A DNA stretch of 64,000 nucleotides from assembly GCA_050331295.1 (NCBI GenBank), contig JBHJGZ010000002.1, forward strand, positions 248,001 through 312,000, read 5' to 3'. Below, in pieces: positions 1 to 8,426 of the stretch. The DNA is from Kuafuiihalomonas sp050331295. GTDB taxonomy: Bacteria > Myxococcota > Kuafuiibacteriia > Kuafuiibacteriales > Kuafuiibacteriaceae. The notes below the pieces were generated by a model, which did not search any database, was not told the DNA's origin, and worked only from the letters and a program-made list of their open reading frames with translations. The translations under genes and the position numbers were made by a program. Numbering within the stretch: the stretch's first letter is position 1; every line of letters starts with the position of its first letter.

Positions 1-1599
1 AAACGTCCAGACGTTCGAGATGACGACCGAGCCCTCACCCACGGCGGAGGCGACCCGCTTCGTCGAGCCGGCGCGAACGTCTCCAACGGCAAAGATGCCG
101 GGATGGGATGTTGCGAATCGAGAGGCCTGACCCACGTCCGATCCAGTGAGAACGAAGCCTTTCTCATCCAGGCTCACGCGACCTGAAAGCCATCCGGTAT
201 TGGGAGCTGCACCGACCATGATGAACAAAGAGCAACTCGACATGTCCGTGGTCGCGCGGGAGTCGCGATGGGTAAGGGTCAGACCCTCGAGCTCTTGCTG
301 GCCGTGAAGCGCAGTCACCTCGGTTCGGAAATGGATCGTCACCTTTGGCTCTTCCCGGAGTCGACCCGACAGATAGTCGGACATGGAGTTCGCCAGCGAG
401 TCGCTTCGAACTGCCAAGTGAACATGGCTCGCCGACCGACTCAGGAACATGGCGGCTTGGCCAGCCGAATTGCCGCCGCCGACGATCACCACCTCTTTCC
501 CGCGACAGTAGCGAGCTTCCGTTTCGGTCGCTGCATAATAGACGCCCGCCCCCTCGAAACCTTCCAATCCATCGAGGGGCAGGCGCCGGTACTGGACGCC
601 CGTTGCCACCAAGACCGCCTTCGCGCACACCTCTTGGCCGTCGTTGAGACGGGCCCGGAACACTGCATCGTCCCACTCGAGTGAATCGACCCGCCGCGGA
701 ACCGCGAACTGCGTTCCGAACTTCATGGCTTGAACCTCTCCTCGCCAAACCAGGTCGGCGCCCGAGATTCCGGTAGGGAACCCCATGTAGTTTTCGATCC
801 GGGATGACGTGCCGGCCTGCCCACCGATCGCCAGTTCTTCGACGAGGATGGCTCGTAGTCCCTCCGCGCCGGCATAGACGCCTGCGGCCACGCCGGCCGG
901 ACCTCCACCGACGATGAGCAAGTCGAAAACTTCCCCAGAAGCGAAGCTTCGGTCCAATCCGAGCAGCTCGGCCACCGCGGTTGGCGTCGGATCGTGGACG
1001 AGCCGGTCGGTACCGAACAGCACCGAAGGACCGGGCAGGACGCCATGGCGTCGCGCGAGTGCCTGAGCTTCTGGGCTCGAAACTTCGAGGGTCTTGAAGG
1101 GGATTCGGTTTCGGTGAGCGAAAGCGGCGATCTGTCTCATCGATTTGCTTTCGTCGGGGCCGATCAAGGTCAGGCTGCTGTCTCCCTCTTCCAGCTGTCG
1201 TCGCCGGCGAGCGGCGAAAACGGTGATGATGATGTCGCTCATCTCTGGGATGCGCGCCATCAGCTCCAACATCGTCGAGCGAGGAACCGAGATGGCACGG
1301 GTTCGTTTGAAGGCGCGTAGCTTGAAGGCATGAACCCCTCCGGTGAGAAAGGAGATCTCTCCGACGAATTGGGTCGGGCCAAGGCCGTCCGGAAGATAAG
1401 GTTCGTTCGTGAGGGGGTCCACGAGCCGAACGTCTCCCTCGAGGATGTAGATGAACTGGTCGATGGGTTCTCCGGGCTCGACGACCATCGCCCCTTCTTC
1501 AAACACGACCTCCGCCCCATGGGCGCGAAGCGCTTCCACGTGGGAAGCATGTAAGGGCGTGCGCTGCATGTGTCGAAGATCGGCGGCCAACGATTCCAT
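1..1599 (-). CDS. cNMP-binding, thioredoxin-reductase-like flavoprotein (partial)
   Basis: The frame is open from an ATG at 1599 to the window edge (533 codons), so the C-terminus is missing. Residues 1-130 resemble a Crp-type cyclic-nucleotide-binding domain (YILEGDVRLVDP, FVGEISFLTGG). Residues 150-215 look like a thioredoxin/glutaredoxin-like module. From about residue 225 there is a thioredoxin-reductase fold with an FAD motif GGGPAG (231-236), GGQAGTSSRIENYMGFP, an ATG loop near 332 and an NAD(P)H motif GGGNSAG (374-380). The redox CxxC expected just before the NAD(P)H motif is absent: that stretch reads YYAATETEARYCRGKEV. Disulfide reduction is therefore unlikely. It is probably an NAD(P)H-dependent flavoprotein whose activity is linked to a bound nucleotide. 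It diverges from the deacetylase gene at 1971. Confidence 0.85.
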   Translation of the reverse strand, partial: MESLAADLRHMQRTPLHASHVEALRAHGAEVVFEEGAMVVEPGEPIDQFIYILEGDVRLVDPLTNEPYLPDGLGPTQFVGEISFLTGGVHAFKLRAFKRTRAISVPRSTMLELMARIPEMSDIIITVFAARRRRQLEEGDSSLTLIGPDESKSMRQIAAFAHRNRIPFKTLEVSSPEAQALARRHGVLPGPSVLFGTDRLVHDPTPTAVAELLGLDRSFASGEVFDLLIVGGGPAGVAAGVYAGAEGLRAILVEELAIGGQAGTSSRIENYMGFPTGISGADLVWRGEVQAMKFGTQFAVPRRVDSLEWDDAVFRARLNDGQEVCAKAVLVATGVQYRRLPLDGLEGFEGAGVYYAATETEARYCRGKEVVIVGGGNSAGQAAMFLSRSASHVHLAVRSDSLANSMSDYLSGRLREEPKVTIHFRTEVTALHGQQELEGLTLTHRDSRATTDMSSCSLFIMVGAAPNTGWLSGRVSLDEKGFVLTGSDVGQASRFATSHPGIFAVGDVRAGSTKRVASAVGEGSVVISNVWTF

Positions 1600-1970
1600 G
1601 GTGTTCTCGTACCCGCCTTCTATCCAATGAACAGGTCCCGGGCCATCGTTTCGGCGAGGCCAAGACCAGCAGCGCGAACACGCCGAGCTCTAGATTCGGA
1701 AGCGGTCGACGACGGTGTGTTCGGCCTGGCGAGATCCGACGCCTCCCCCAGGCCTCTCCCGAGGCCTGCATCCGTCGTCGGGCTGCCTGATGCGTTGAGG
1801 GAAACGCGAACAGGTACCGAGAGCATGGTCTACCTTAGTCCTCGAGGTCAGAGCGCTCTGAAAGCGGGGAATGAGTGCATCGGGGCCGACTTGCGTCCAG
1901 GCGTCACGTCATCCCAGATATCGCGGGTGGTTCTTCATTTCACGACGAACAACCGACGGGACCAGGGCTC
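1600..1970. other. divergent intergenic region, no gene seen
   Basis: This 371-bp spacer separates the minus-strand flavoprotein from the plus-strand deacetylase. Short open frames here have no recognisable family or good ribosome-binding site. It presumably carries both promoters, but I see no convincing -35/-10 pair. Confidence 0.5.
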
Positions 1971-3026
1971 ATGAAAATCGTGTACTCGGAAGAACATCGC
2001 CATCACGATCCGGAGCACGAGTTTCGCCGTTCGGAAAACGTGCCGGCTTTCGAGCGGGCGGTGCGCGCTTCGGTCATCGAGACCACGCTCCGAGAGAAGA
2101 ACTTCGGAACCTTCATCGCTCCCGACGAAGGTGGCGTACCGTTCACCGGCGTGCACGACGAGGCCTATCTTCGTTTCCTCCGCACCGTTCACGCACGATT
2201 TCAGACCGAAGGGTCGGGGCAGGAACCCCTTCCGTATTGCTGGCCGACCACCAGCCGTCCCCGGCTTCCTCCGCAGGACCTGTTTGGAGCCATCGGCTTT
2301 TTCGCAGGGGACGCAGACACGCCGATCGTGGCCGGAACTTGGAAGGCTGCCGAGGCGGCGGCCCGCGGCGCGTCCACGGCGGCACGGAAGGTCGCTCGCG
2401 GCGAAGCCCGGGCCGCTTTCGCCTTGACCCGTCCTCCGGGCCATCACGCCTCGCGCAGCACGTACTCGGGCTACTGCTTCCTGAACAACGCGGCCCTCGC
2501 ATGCGCGCAGCTGCAGCAAGAAGGGTTCGCGCGGGTCGCGCTGTTGGACATCGACTACCACCACGGCAACGGAAGCCAAGCGATCTTCGAAGCAACCTCT
2601 GATGTCCTCTTCGTGTCGATTCACGCCGACCCGGATCATGCATATCCGTTCTATTCGGGCCGGGCCGATGAAGTGGGGCACGGAGAGGGGAGGGGCTTCA
2701 CCGTGAACCTTCCGCTTCCCCCGGGGACGACATGGGACCCGTATCGGGATGCGCTGCTCCGCGCATGTGAGGCGATTGCGCGGTTTGCACCTTCCGCCCT
2801 GGTGGTCTCAATCGGTCTCGACATCGCCGTCGGGGACCCTCTCGGGACCTTCGAGTTGGAGACGGACGCCTTTCGAGAAATCGGAGCACTGCTGCGGACG
2901 TTGCATCTTCCCACCGTGTTCGTCTTGGAAGGTGGGTACGACATCCCAACGATCGGCCTGAACACGTTCGCACTCCTGAACAGCTTTGCCCCCGACGCCC
3001 AAGATGACTCGCCCGGGGCACCCTGA
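1971..3026 (+). CDS. histone deacetylase / acetylpolyamine amidohydrolase family
   Basis: 351 aa, a typical length for bacterial class II HDAC-like zinc amidohydrolases. Start ATG 1971 is chosen because family similarity begins with MKIVYSEEH; the frame is open upstream but without similarity. The catalytic His pair is in RPPGHHA (H158-H159). GYCFLNNAALA is the usual following motif. Zinc ligands are expected at D195 and H197 in DIDYHHGNG and at D284 in SIGLD. EGGY supplies the transition-state Tyr (Y323). The family removes acyl groups from polyamines or other acylated amines in the cytoplasm; the real substrate is unknown. The next gene starts 119 bp downstream on the same strand, so co-transcription is possible. 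Confidence 0.88.
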   Translation: MKIVYSEEHRHHDPEHEFRRSENVPAFERAVRASVIETTLREKNFGTFIAPDEGGVPFTGVHDEAYLRFLRTVHARFQTEGSGQEPLPYCWPTTSRPRLPPQDLFGAIGFFAGDADTPIVAGTWKAAEAAARGASTAARKVARGEARAAFALTRPPGHHASRSTYSGYCFLNNAALACAQLQQEGFARVALLDIDYHHGNGSQAIFEATSDVLFVSIHADPDHAYPFYSGRADEVGHGEGRGFTVNLPLPPGTTWDPYRDALLRACEAIARFAPSALVVSIGLDIAVGDPLGTFELETDAFREIGALLRTLHLPTVFVLEGGYDIPTIGLNTFALLNSFAPDAQDDSPGAP

Positions 3027-3145
3027 CCGCGCCGTCGGTGACTTTGTCAATTCTGCCCCAGGAGGACAGAAGGGCCCGCTCGTTCCGGCCGCTGCACGAA
3101 CGGAGAGAGGTGGAACGGGAATTGAACCCCTTCTCCCCCGTAATC

Positions 3146-4132
3146 ATGGCGAATGACGGACGGAACCAAAGCTTCGGAGTCATCGGACTCGGACGAATTG
3201 GCGGTGGGTTGGCTCGACAAGCACTCGAGCGAGGTTTTGCGGTGGTCGGTTTCGACCCCGGCGAAGAAAAGCCAGAGCTGAGTCGACTCGGGCTGCGGCG
3301 CCTCTCCGGACTGCAGGAGTTCAGGACCGAGCTCCGACCACCGCGAGTCGTCTTTCTCTACATTCCGGCCGGTAGCATGATCGATGAGGTCCTGGAACAG
3401 CTGACTTCGATCCTCGAGCCGGAAGACATCGTGGTCGACGGCGGCAACTCATATTGGGGGGATTCGATTCGACGCCAAGAGCGCCTCGAATCGAAAGCCA
3501 ACCTGCGGTTCGTCGACCTCGGGACCAGCGGTGGTGCGACCGGAGCTCGAAACGGTGCCTGCTTCATGGCCGGAGGCGTCCCGGAGGCGGTCCGGGTCAT
3601 CGAGCCGATCCTGACTGCGTTGTCGGTGGACGGCGGATTCGTACACTGCGGAGGCCCGGGTTCGGGTCATTTCGTCAAACTCGTCCACAACGGGATCGAG
3701 TTCGGGATGCTCCAGGCTATCGGGGAGGGGGTTCATCTCCTGTCACGCTATCCTGAACCCCTGCCGGTGGCGGATGTTCTGCGGGCGTGGACGCGAGGTT
3801 CCGTCATTCGTTCCTGGTTGATCGAACTCATGGAGTCGCAGGTCCGTGCTCGAGGGGACCTCAGGAACGTATCGGACCATGTCGAGGACACGGGAGAAGT
3901 CAATTGGTTGGTCGAGGATGCCATGCGGCTCGAGGTTCCGATTCCGGTCATCGCGCAGTCGGTGATGCAGCTTGTCGCTTCGAGGGACGAAGACCGCATC
4001 TGGGCGCGGTCGGTTGCCATGATGCGGAACGGCTTCGGCGAGCATCCATTCGGTGCGGACGAGAAGGTACGGTCTCATCGTCACTCGAGTCGGGTCGGTT
4101 CCTTTCCGACGGGAGTGCTCTACGATGAGTGA
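3146..4132 (+). CDS. gnd: 6-phosphogluconate dehydrogenase, decarboxylating (short type)
   Basis: 328 aa, matching the short YqeC/GntZ-like class rather than the ~470-aa enzyme. It oxidises 6-phosphogluconate to ribulose 5-phosphate plus CO2. Visible motifs are the N-terminal nucleotide fold GLGRIGGGLARQ, VDGGNSYWGDS, LGTSGGATGARNG, and the substrate-binding GPGSGHFVKLVHNGIEFGM. An acidic residue (GFDPGE) ends the second strand, which in this fold often means NAD rather than NADP preference; that is inference. ATG 3146 (MANDG) is preferred over the open upstream frame because similarity starts there. Its last 8 bp overlap the ASRT-family gene, so the two are probably translationally coupled. 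Confidence 0.87.
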   Translation: MANDGRNQSFGVIGLGRIGGGLARQALERGFAVVGFDPGEEKPELSRLGLRRLSGLQEFRTELRPPRVVFLYIPAGSMIDEVLEQLTSILEPEDIVVDGGNSYWGDSIRRQERLESKANLRFVDLGTSGGATGARNGACFMAGGVPEAVRVIEPILTALSVDGGFVHCGGPGSGHFVKLVHNGIEFGMLQAIGEGVHLLSRYPEPLPVADVLRAWTRGSVIRSWLIELMESQVRARGDLRNVSDHVEDTGEVNWLVEDAMRLEVPIPVIAQSVMQLVASRDEDRIWARSVAMMRNGFGEHPFGADEKVRSHRHSSRVGSFPTGVLYDE

Positions 4133-4499
4133 GATTGGCGCACGGACCTGGGCCATCGCGGAAGGCTATATCCCGACCTGGAGCACCGGCGAGGGTCGAG
4201 CTCTGGAAAGTCACGAGACGCTTTGTGTCCTCAACACCAGACCGGCCGCGGCCGAGATCGCCGTCACCATCTACTTTGCGGATCGAGAACCGGTTGGACC
4301 CTATTCCTTTACGGTGGAAGCTCGAAGGACCAAGCATCTTCGCTTCAATGACCTGAAGAACCCCGAGGTCCCGCGAGGTCACGATTTCGCAGCAGTCGTC
4401 GAAAGCGACCGTCCGGTGGTGGTTCAGCACACGCGACTGGACTCCCGGCAAGCCGAAAACTCCATCATGACGACGGTTGCATACCCGGGGGGCGCCTGA
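4125..4499 (+). CDS. Anabaena sensory rhodopsin transducer (ASRT) family protein
   Basis: 124 aa, close to the length of ASRT. It matches the family along its whole length: WAIAEGYIP near the start, SHETLCVLN, VTIYFADREPVGPY, ARRTKHLRFNDL, and the C-terminal VVQHTRLDSRQAENS. The Anabaena protein is a soluble tetrameric beta-sandwich that binds a sensory rhodopsin. Most family members occur without a rhodopsin and are thought to bind small molecules, possibly sugars. No rhodopsin gene is present in this window. The 8-bp overlap with gnd at 4125-4132 points to a role in sugar-phosphate metabolism or sensing, which is inference. Confidence 0.88.
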   Translation: MSEIGARTWAIAEGYIPTWSTGEGRALESHETLCVLNTRPAAAEIAVTIYFADREPVGPYSFTVEARRTKHLRFNDLKNPEVPRGHDFAAVVESDRPVVVQHTRLDSRQAENSIMTTVAYPGGA

Positions 4500-4521
4500 G
4501 TCGGGGGCGCCCGAGCTGAGT

Positions 4522-4797
4522 TCAGGACGTCGTTTCGAGATGACCGTCCTGTTGGTTCTCGAATCGAGCATCGTCTTGCGGCGGAGAAACCGTGGCTCGC
4601 GTCCAGCCCGTGAGACTGGCGTCCTTGCCTTCGCGGGCAGTGAGGCGCCGGAGCTCGTCCCGATAGAACCACGCCAAGCCACCGAGTACGAGGGCCACCC
4701 CGACAGCGCTGAGACCGAGAATGGCCCTCAACCGGGCTTCCTCTCTGCGCTCTCGCTCCATCTCTTCATCCGTCTTCCACAAAAACCACTTTCCCAT
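4522..4797 (-). CDS. small single-pass membrane protein
   Basis: 91 aa from ATG 4797, chosen because AAAGGAG lies 8-9 nt upstream; longer in-frame starts lack this. The N-terminus (MGKWFLWKTDEEMERERREEA) is charged and helical. It is followed by one membrane segment (LGLSAVGVALVLGGLAWFY, about residues 25-44) and a polar tail. I do not recognise a family. It is convergent with the ASRT-family gene, with 22 bp between the ends. Confidence 0.7.
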   Translation of the reverse strand: MGKWFLWKTDEEMERERREEARLRAILGLSAVGVALVLGGLAWFYRDELRRLTAREGKDASLTGWTRATVSPPQDDARFENQQDGHLETTS

Positions 4798-5269
4798 CAC
4801 TTGGCTCCTTTCGTTGGAACGTTCCATTGGGGAGCCCGGGCGGAATCCGAATCGGCTCGCCGGGCCATGACCGCCCAAGGGATGCGCGTGCAGTCATGCC
4901 GTTCATCTCTGACTGTTTCAGAGCAGAGGGTTTGTGCGAGCGTAGAGCCAGGGTTGTGGCACAGACAAGATGATCCCAGAACCCGTCCGTTGCGGGTTCG
5001 TTGAACGCGTTTCTGACGCCGTCGAGCTTCTGGACCCGTCCGCCGTTCTCGGCATTCGCAAAAGCCGTGGGACGGACTGGCGCACAGAGTCAGGATGCCC
5101 CGACGCTGTCGGCCTTGCTGTTGGCGGAGCGGCAGACAACGAGGTGGCACGTGTCTTGCCTTACAGGCCGGCACCGCGTGCGCCATCGGCCACGCGGAGC
5201 TTGGAACGGCGTGGGAAGGAGCTCGCGCTCGAGAACGCGAGCAAGTCTCGCGATTCAAGGAGGAAAAAC
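4798..5269. other. intergenic region with a small inverted repeat
   Basis: 472 bp between divergent genes. I see no credible coding sequence. A perfect 6-bp inverted repeat (AACCCG at 4980-4985 and CGGGTT at 4993-4998, 7-nt loop) could form a small hairpin; its role is unknown. Promoters for both flanking genes should lie here. A strong Shine-Dalgarno sequence (AAGGAGG, 5257-5263) ends the region. Confidence 0.45.
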
Positions 5270-5442
5270 ATGCTTAGTTGGGCCATCACATTCTTCATTC
5301 TGGCGCTGATCGCGGCTTCCTTTGGTTTTGGGGGAATCGCCCGAGGGAGGGTGTCGGCATCGGCAAGATTCTTTTCTTCGGCTTTGTCATCGTTGCAGTG
5401 GCGTCGGCGAGTTCAGCCATCTTTCAGCGAAGGGGACCGTGA
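5270..5442 (+). pseudogene. DUF1328 (YtjA-type) membrane protein, frameshifted
   Basis: The ATG at 5270 follows an excellent AAGGAGG. It encodes MLSWAITFFILALIAASFGFGGIA, the typical first half of the ~55-aa DUF1328 two-helix membrane proteins. After residue 24 the frame loses similarity. The expected second half (GVGIGKILFFGFVIV and on to a stop at 5440-5442) continues in the frame one base earlier. One missing base, for example a G in the run at 5345-5347, would restore a 57-aa protein ending 1 bp before the next gene. Either a recent mutation or a sequencing/assembly error is possible. Unrepaired, this frame reads through into the lipoprotein gene downstream. Confidence 0.75.
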
Positions 5443-5443
5443 C

Positions 5444-5953
5444 ATGAAGGTCGTTGCTTTATCTTTGGCGTTGGCCGGAGTCGCCATGCTTCAGCTCGGA
5501 TGTGATCTGACGCCGCGTTCGGAACCCTCGCAGCGAGCCGAGGAGACGGAGGGTTCGAATGAAGAATCCGCCGCTCGACGGATGAACGAAGAAGTGGAGA
5601 AGTTGGGGCAAGACGTCGATCGAGCCTTCGCGTCGCTGGCTCGCCGTCTCGAGTCTGCCGGCAACGCGTTGGATGACGAAACCCAGCAATGGGGACGAGG
5701 CGTCCAGCAAGAGCTTCAAGAACTCAAAAAGGGCTGGCAGGAGCTCGAAAAAGACGCGTCCGCTGCATCCGCGGAACAGCGGCAGGAGATTCGAGAGGCT
5801 CAAAGAGCGATTGCACGAGACATGAAGCAAGCGGAGCGCGCGGTCCAAGAGGCCGGGACGGCCGTTGCCCGGGAGACGCGGGAGACGGTGAGTGCAGCAC
5901 TTCAGAGCGTGGAAGACTCCATGCAAGAGGCTCGAGAGAAGCTCGACGAATAG
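5444..5953 (+). CDS. coiled-coil lipoprotein
   Basis: 169 aa from ATG 5444, with AAGGGG about 10 nt upstream. The N-terminus (MKVVALSLALAGVAMLQLGC) is a lipoprotein signal peptide with Cys20 as the lipidation site; Gln at -3 is unusual. The mature part is almost entirely charged helix with heptad-like repeats (EEVEKLGQDVDRAFASL, QELQELKKGWQELEKD, REAQRAIARDMKQAERAV). It resembles apolipoprotein-like or YtxH-like stress proteins, but I cannot assign a family. It directly follows the DUF1328 fragment, and both types are often stress-induced envelope proteins. Confidence 0.75.
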   Translation: MKVVALSLALAGVAMLQLGCDLTPRSEPSQRAEETEGSNEESAARRMNEEVEKLGQDVDRAFASLARRLESAGNALDDETQQWGRGVQQELQELKKGWQELEKDASAASAEQRQEIREAQRAIARDMKQAERAVQEAGTAVARETRETVSAALQSVEDSMQEAREKLDE

Positions 5954-6095
5954 CACTCCTCAACGTGGGTTCAAGCCGAGGCCGGCGGGAGGCGCCTTCG
6001 GAGCCTCACTCGATGCCGGGTCCGTAGGAGGGGGACCGCTGTCTTCGTCACGTCATCGCGCCTTTTGCACGGCGAGGCATTTGCTGACGGGACGC

Positions 6096-6254
6096 CTAGC
6101 GGGTGAGTATGATCCACACCGCATGGATGATACCCGGGACGTATCCCAATAGAGTCAATAGAATATTGATCCAGAAATGCTTGCCGAAGCCCTCTTGGAG
6201 AAAGACCCCAAGCGGGGGAATGAAAATGGCAATGAGGAGGCGCAAAACATCCAT
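6096..6254 (-). CDS. Pmp3/YqaE family membrane peptide
   Basis: A 52-aa protein too short for most gene callers. It reads MDVLRLLIAIFIPPLGVFLQ, then EGFGKHFWINILLTLLGYVP, then GIIHAVWIILTR and a stop. It has the hallmarks of the Pmp3/UPF0057 family: the IPPLGVFL turn in the first membrane helix, N-L-L-T-LLGY-P-G, and a second helix ending in HA-W-I. Members are small two-helix plasma-membrane proteolipids linked to salt, cold and membrane-potential stress. An AGAGG lies just upstream of the ATG. It is convergent with the coiled-coil lipoprotein gene and divergent from the patatin gene. Confidence 0.9.
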   Translation of the reverse strand: MDVLRLLIAIFIPPLGVFLQEGFGKHFWINILLTLLGYVPGIIHAVWIILTR

Positions 6255-6348
6255 GCCTCTGCATCGGACAACTCACCGGCCGAAGTCAATCCGGGCAGGT
6301 TCGTCTTGATGGACCGAAGCCCAGCGATAGCGCCAAGTTCGGGTCGAG

Positions 6349-7608
6349 ATGAGTTCGTCCCTCCTTCAGCGTTGGCGATTGTTCCTCTTCGGCATCACTT
6401 CAGCGCTCTCGCTGATGGGCTTGGTGCTGCTGGGATCGGTCATGTACGCCCATCAGAAGCGGACCCAAAGGTCACGACAGCTCGATGAGGTGAAACAACG
6501 AAGGCAGCGCGCAGCATCGCGGGCGCGGAGCGTGCAGTCGGAAGTCGTCCGGGGTCTCACGAAGAACGCGACTTTGGAGGTTCGCGATCATGGTGTGGGG
6601 CGCCTGGACCTGCTCGTCATTTCCGCCGGAGCGCAGTACGGCGCTTTCGGGGCGGGAGTCTTGGAAGGATGGCGCATGGTCCAAGGGTCGACCATGGCCA
6701 TACCGCAGTTCGACCTCGTCACGGGCGTCAGCGCCGGAGCGCTTCTGGCTTCGTCGGCCCTCGTCGCAGATCCTCCGCCGTCTGCACGAGAGGAGCCCGT
6801 CGAGACCTTGTTCCTGAGGGCCCGTGATTCTTGGTCTTTCGACCAGGCCTGGTCTTATCTTCCGTGGACATCATCCCTTCTCTCGGTCGAGCCCCTCACG
6901 AAGGGCCTGACGACGGCGATCGGCAAGGACTTGCTTCAGCGGGTGGCGAAGTCGGCTCGAGAGAATCGGCTCGTTCTCATCATGGCCACCAATCTCGACT
7001 TGGGTGTCCCCGAGGTCTTCAACCTCTCATCGATGGCTCGCCGCGCCCAGCGGTCATCCACACCCGAACGAATTCTCCGAGCTTACCGGCTTCGCATTCG
7101 CGCGGCTGCGTCCCCTCCACCCTTGTTTCCTGCGGTGGAGATCGACAGCATGCTCTACGCCGACGGAGGGGCGAGCCATCCATTCTTCCTCGGACCACGG
7201 CTCGACTTTCTCCAAAGCCTGCGGCGCACACTTTCCCGGGAGGGCATCGCTCATCTGGTCGACCTCCGAATATGGGTCATCATCAACAGTCCCTTGTGGC
7301 CCGAACCCGACACGATTGCGGACCGCTATCCTTCTCTTGCCCTGCGCGCTGTCAGACTATCGAGCTACACGGCAATTCGGACCGAGCTGAACCGAATGCA
7401 AGCGAATGTGGCTCACCTCGCGGCCGAGGGGATTCGGTCGGCCGAGCTTCGTTACGTCGCCGTGCCCAGTGAACTCGACGCCAAGGGTAACCTTCTCTTG
7501 AGCCGCCGGTTCGTTCGTCGACTGCGGGATACGGGAAAGAGGTTCGGCGCCGAGCCTGCCTCCTGGAACCAGCGGATTCTCAGGCTCCGGAGTGGGAACG
7601 CGCCATGA
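6349..7608 (+). CDS. membrane-anchored patatin-like phospholipase
   Basis: 419 aa. Residues 11-34 form an N-terminal membrane anchor, followed by a basic linker. The patatin domain carries the oxyanion-type loop SAGAQYGAFGAGVL (92-105), the nucleophile elbow GVSAG with Ser128, and the catalytic Asp in ADGGASHP (D272). It should hydrolyse acyl esters of phospholipids or other lipids by the Ser-Asp dyad, facing the periplasm if the N-terminus stays inside. Length and domain order fit stand-alone bacterial patatins. It is transcribed alone; the next gene begins 200 bp later. Confidence 0.85.
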   Translation: MSSSLLQRWRLFLFGITSALSLMGLVLLGSVMYAHQKRTQRSRQLDEVKQRRQRAASRARSVQSEVVRGLTKNATLEVRDHGVGRLDLLVISAGAQYGAFGAGVLEGWRMVQGSTMAIPQFDLVTGVSAGALLASSALVADPPPSAREEPVETLFLRARDSWSFDQAWSYLPWTSSLLSVEPLTKGLTTAIGKDLLQRVAKSARENRLVLIMATNLDLGVPEVFNLSSMARRAQRSSTPERILRAYRLRIRAAASPPPLFPAVEIDSMLYADGGASHPFFLGPRLDFLQSLRRTLSREGIAHLVDLRIWVIINSPLWPEPDTIADRYPSLALRAVRLSSYTAIRTELNRMQANVAHLAAEGIRSAELRYVAVPSELDAKGNLLLSRRFVRRLRDTGKRFGAEPASWNQRILRLRSGNAP

Positions 7609-7811
7609 GGAGACCATTCCGGTGTTCCGATGGTTCTGAGCGCTGGAGAGTTTCAGACCCGGAAGCCTCGAGCGGAACACGCAGATCCGCGGCGGAATCG
7701 ACCGCGTCGAGGCCATGAAACCGCCGGCGCCGAACCGGAGCGGCTTGTCAAAATGAGGCGTCGGGGGCTACTTCGAACCGGTGGTCGGAATGCGGCCGCG
7801 GGAGGACAAAG

Positions 7812-8360
7812 ATGGTTTATCGTCGTTACGCATCAATCAGCCTTTCCATGCTCGTTTGCCTTTTCATGAACGACCTCGCGTTCGCCGAGTCGCATGAGGA
7901 GGCGGTGGACATGACGAAGGTCGGCCCCTTGGCTCGCCCGGTGACCGAACCCGACGAGAAGGGGATCGAAGCGCTTTGGAAGGCCTCGGACGAGGCGTTC
8001 AAGAACCAGGATATGGAGGCGGCGGCTGCTCTGCACGACTGGCCGGTGTACATGGGCACCGACAACTCGGCGGGCGTGTACATGGGTTCCGAATGGTCCC
8101 GTGAGCAGTGGCTGCAGATCATGAGCGGCTTTCAGATGCCCGAGGACTTCAGGGTGAAGCACGACATCACGCCGCACTTCCTCAGCAACACCATGGCCAT
8201 CGTCATCGACGAAGGCACCATGATGATGGGCGGCAAGAAGCTGGGGACTTTCAAGAACGCTTCTTTGGTCATCAAGAAGGATGGCAAGTGGTTGTTCAAG
8301 AGCGGGCTGGAAGCCGGATGGGGAGACGTGCCTCCACCCGAACAAGCCGCGGCCCCGTGA
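7812..8360 (+). CDS. secreted SnoaL/NTF2-like protein
   Basis: 182 aa. ATG 7812 is preceded by GGAGG (7801-7805). A signal peptide (residues 1-25, cleavage after LAFA) precedes a ~140-aa domain that looks like the NTF2/SnoaL cone: an N-terminal helical part (ALWKASDEAFKNQDMEAAAALH), then alternating strands (VYMGSEWSREQWLQIM, TMAIVIDEGTMMMGGKK, SLVIKKDGKWLFK). Such domains bind small hydrophobic ligands or act as isomerases; no catalytic residues can be assigned. Function unknown. Confidence 0.75.
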   Translation: MVYRRYASISLSMLVCLFMNDLAFAESHEEAVDMTKVGPLARPVTEPDEKGIEALWKASDEAFKNQDMEAAAALHDWPVYMGTDNSAGVYMGSEWSREQWLQIMSGFQMPEDFRVKHDITPHFLSNTMAIVIDEGTMMMGGKKLGTFKNASLVIKKDGKWLFKSGLEAGWGDVPPPEQAAAP

Positions 8361-8426
8361 ATTAACCCGTAACGTCTTCGAGACGCTCTTCTCCAACGCG
8401 CTCGATTTGGGCTCGGTGATGACGCG

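Noticed and set aside
4481..4520. Repeated GGGGGCGCC between the convergent genes ending at 4499 and 4522
   Set aside because: Only two short GC-rich copies, partly coding; no stable terminator-like stem with a U-tract.
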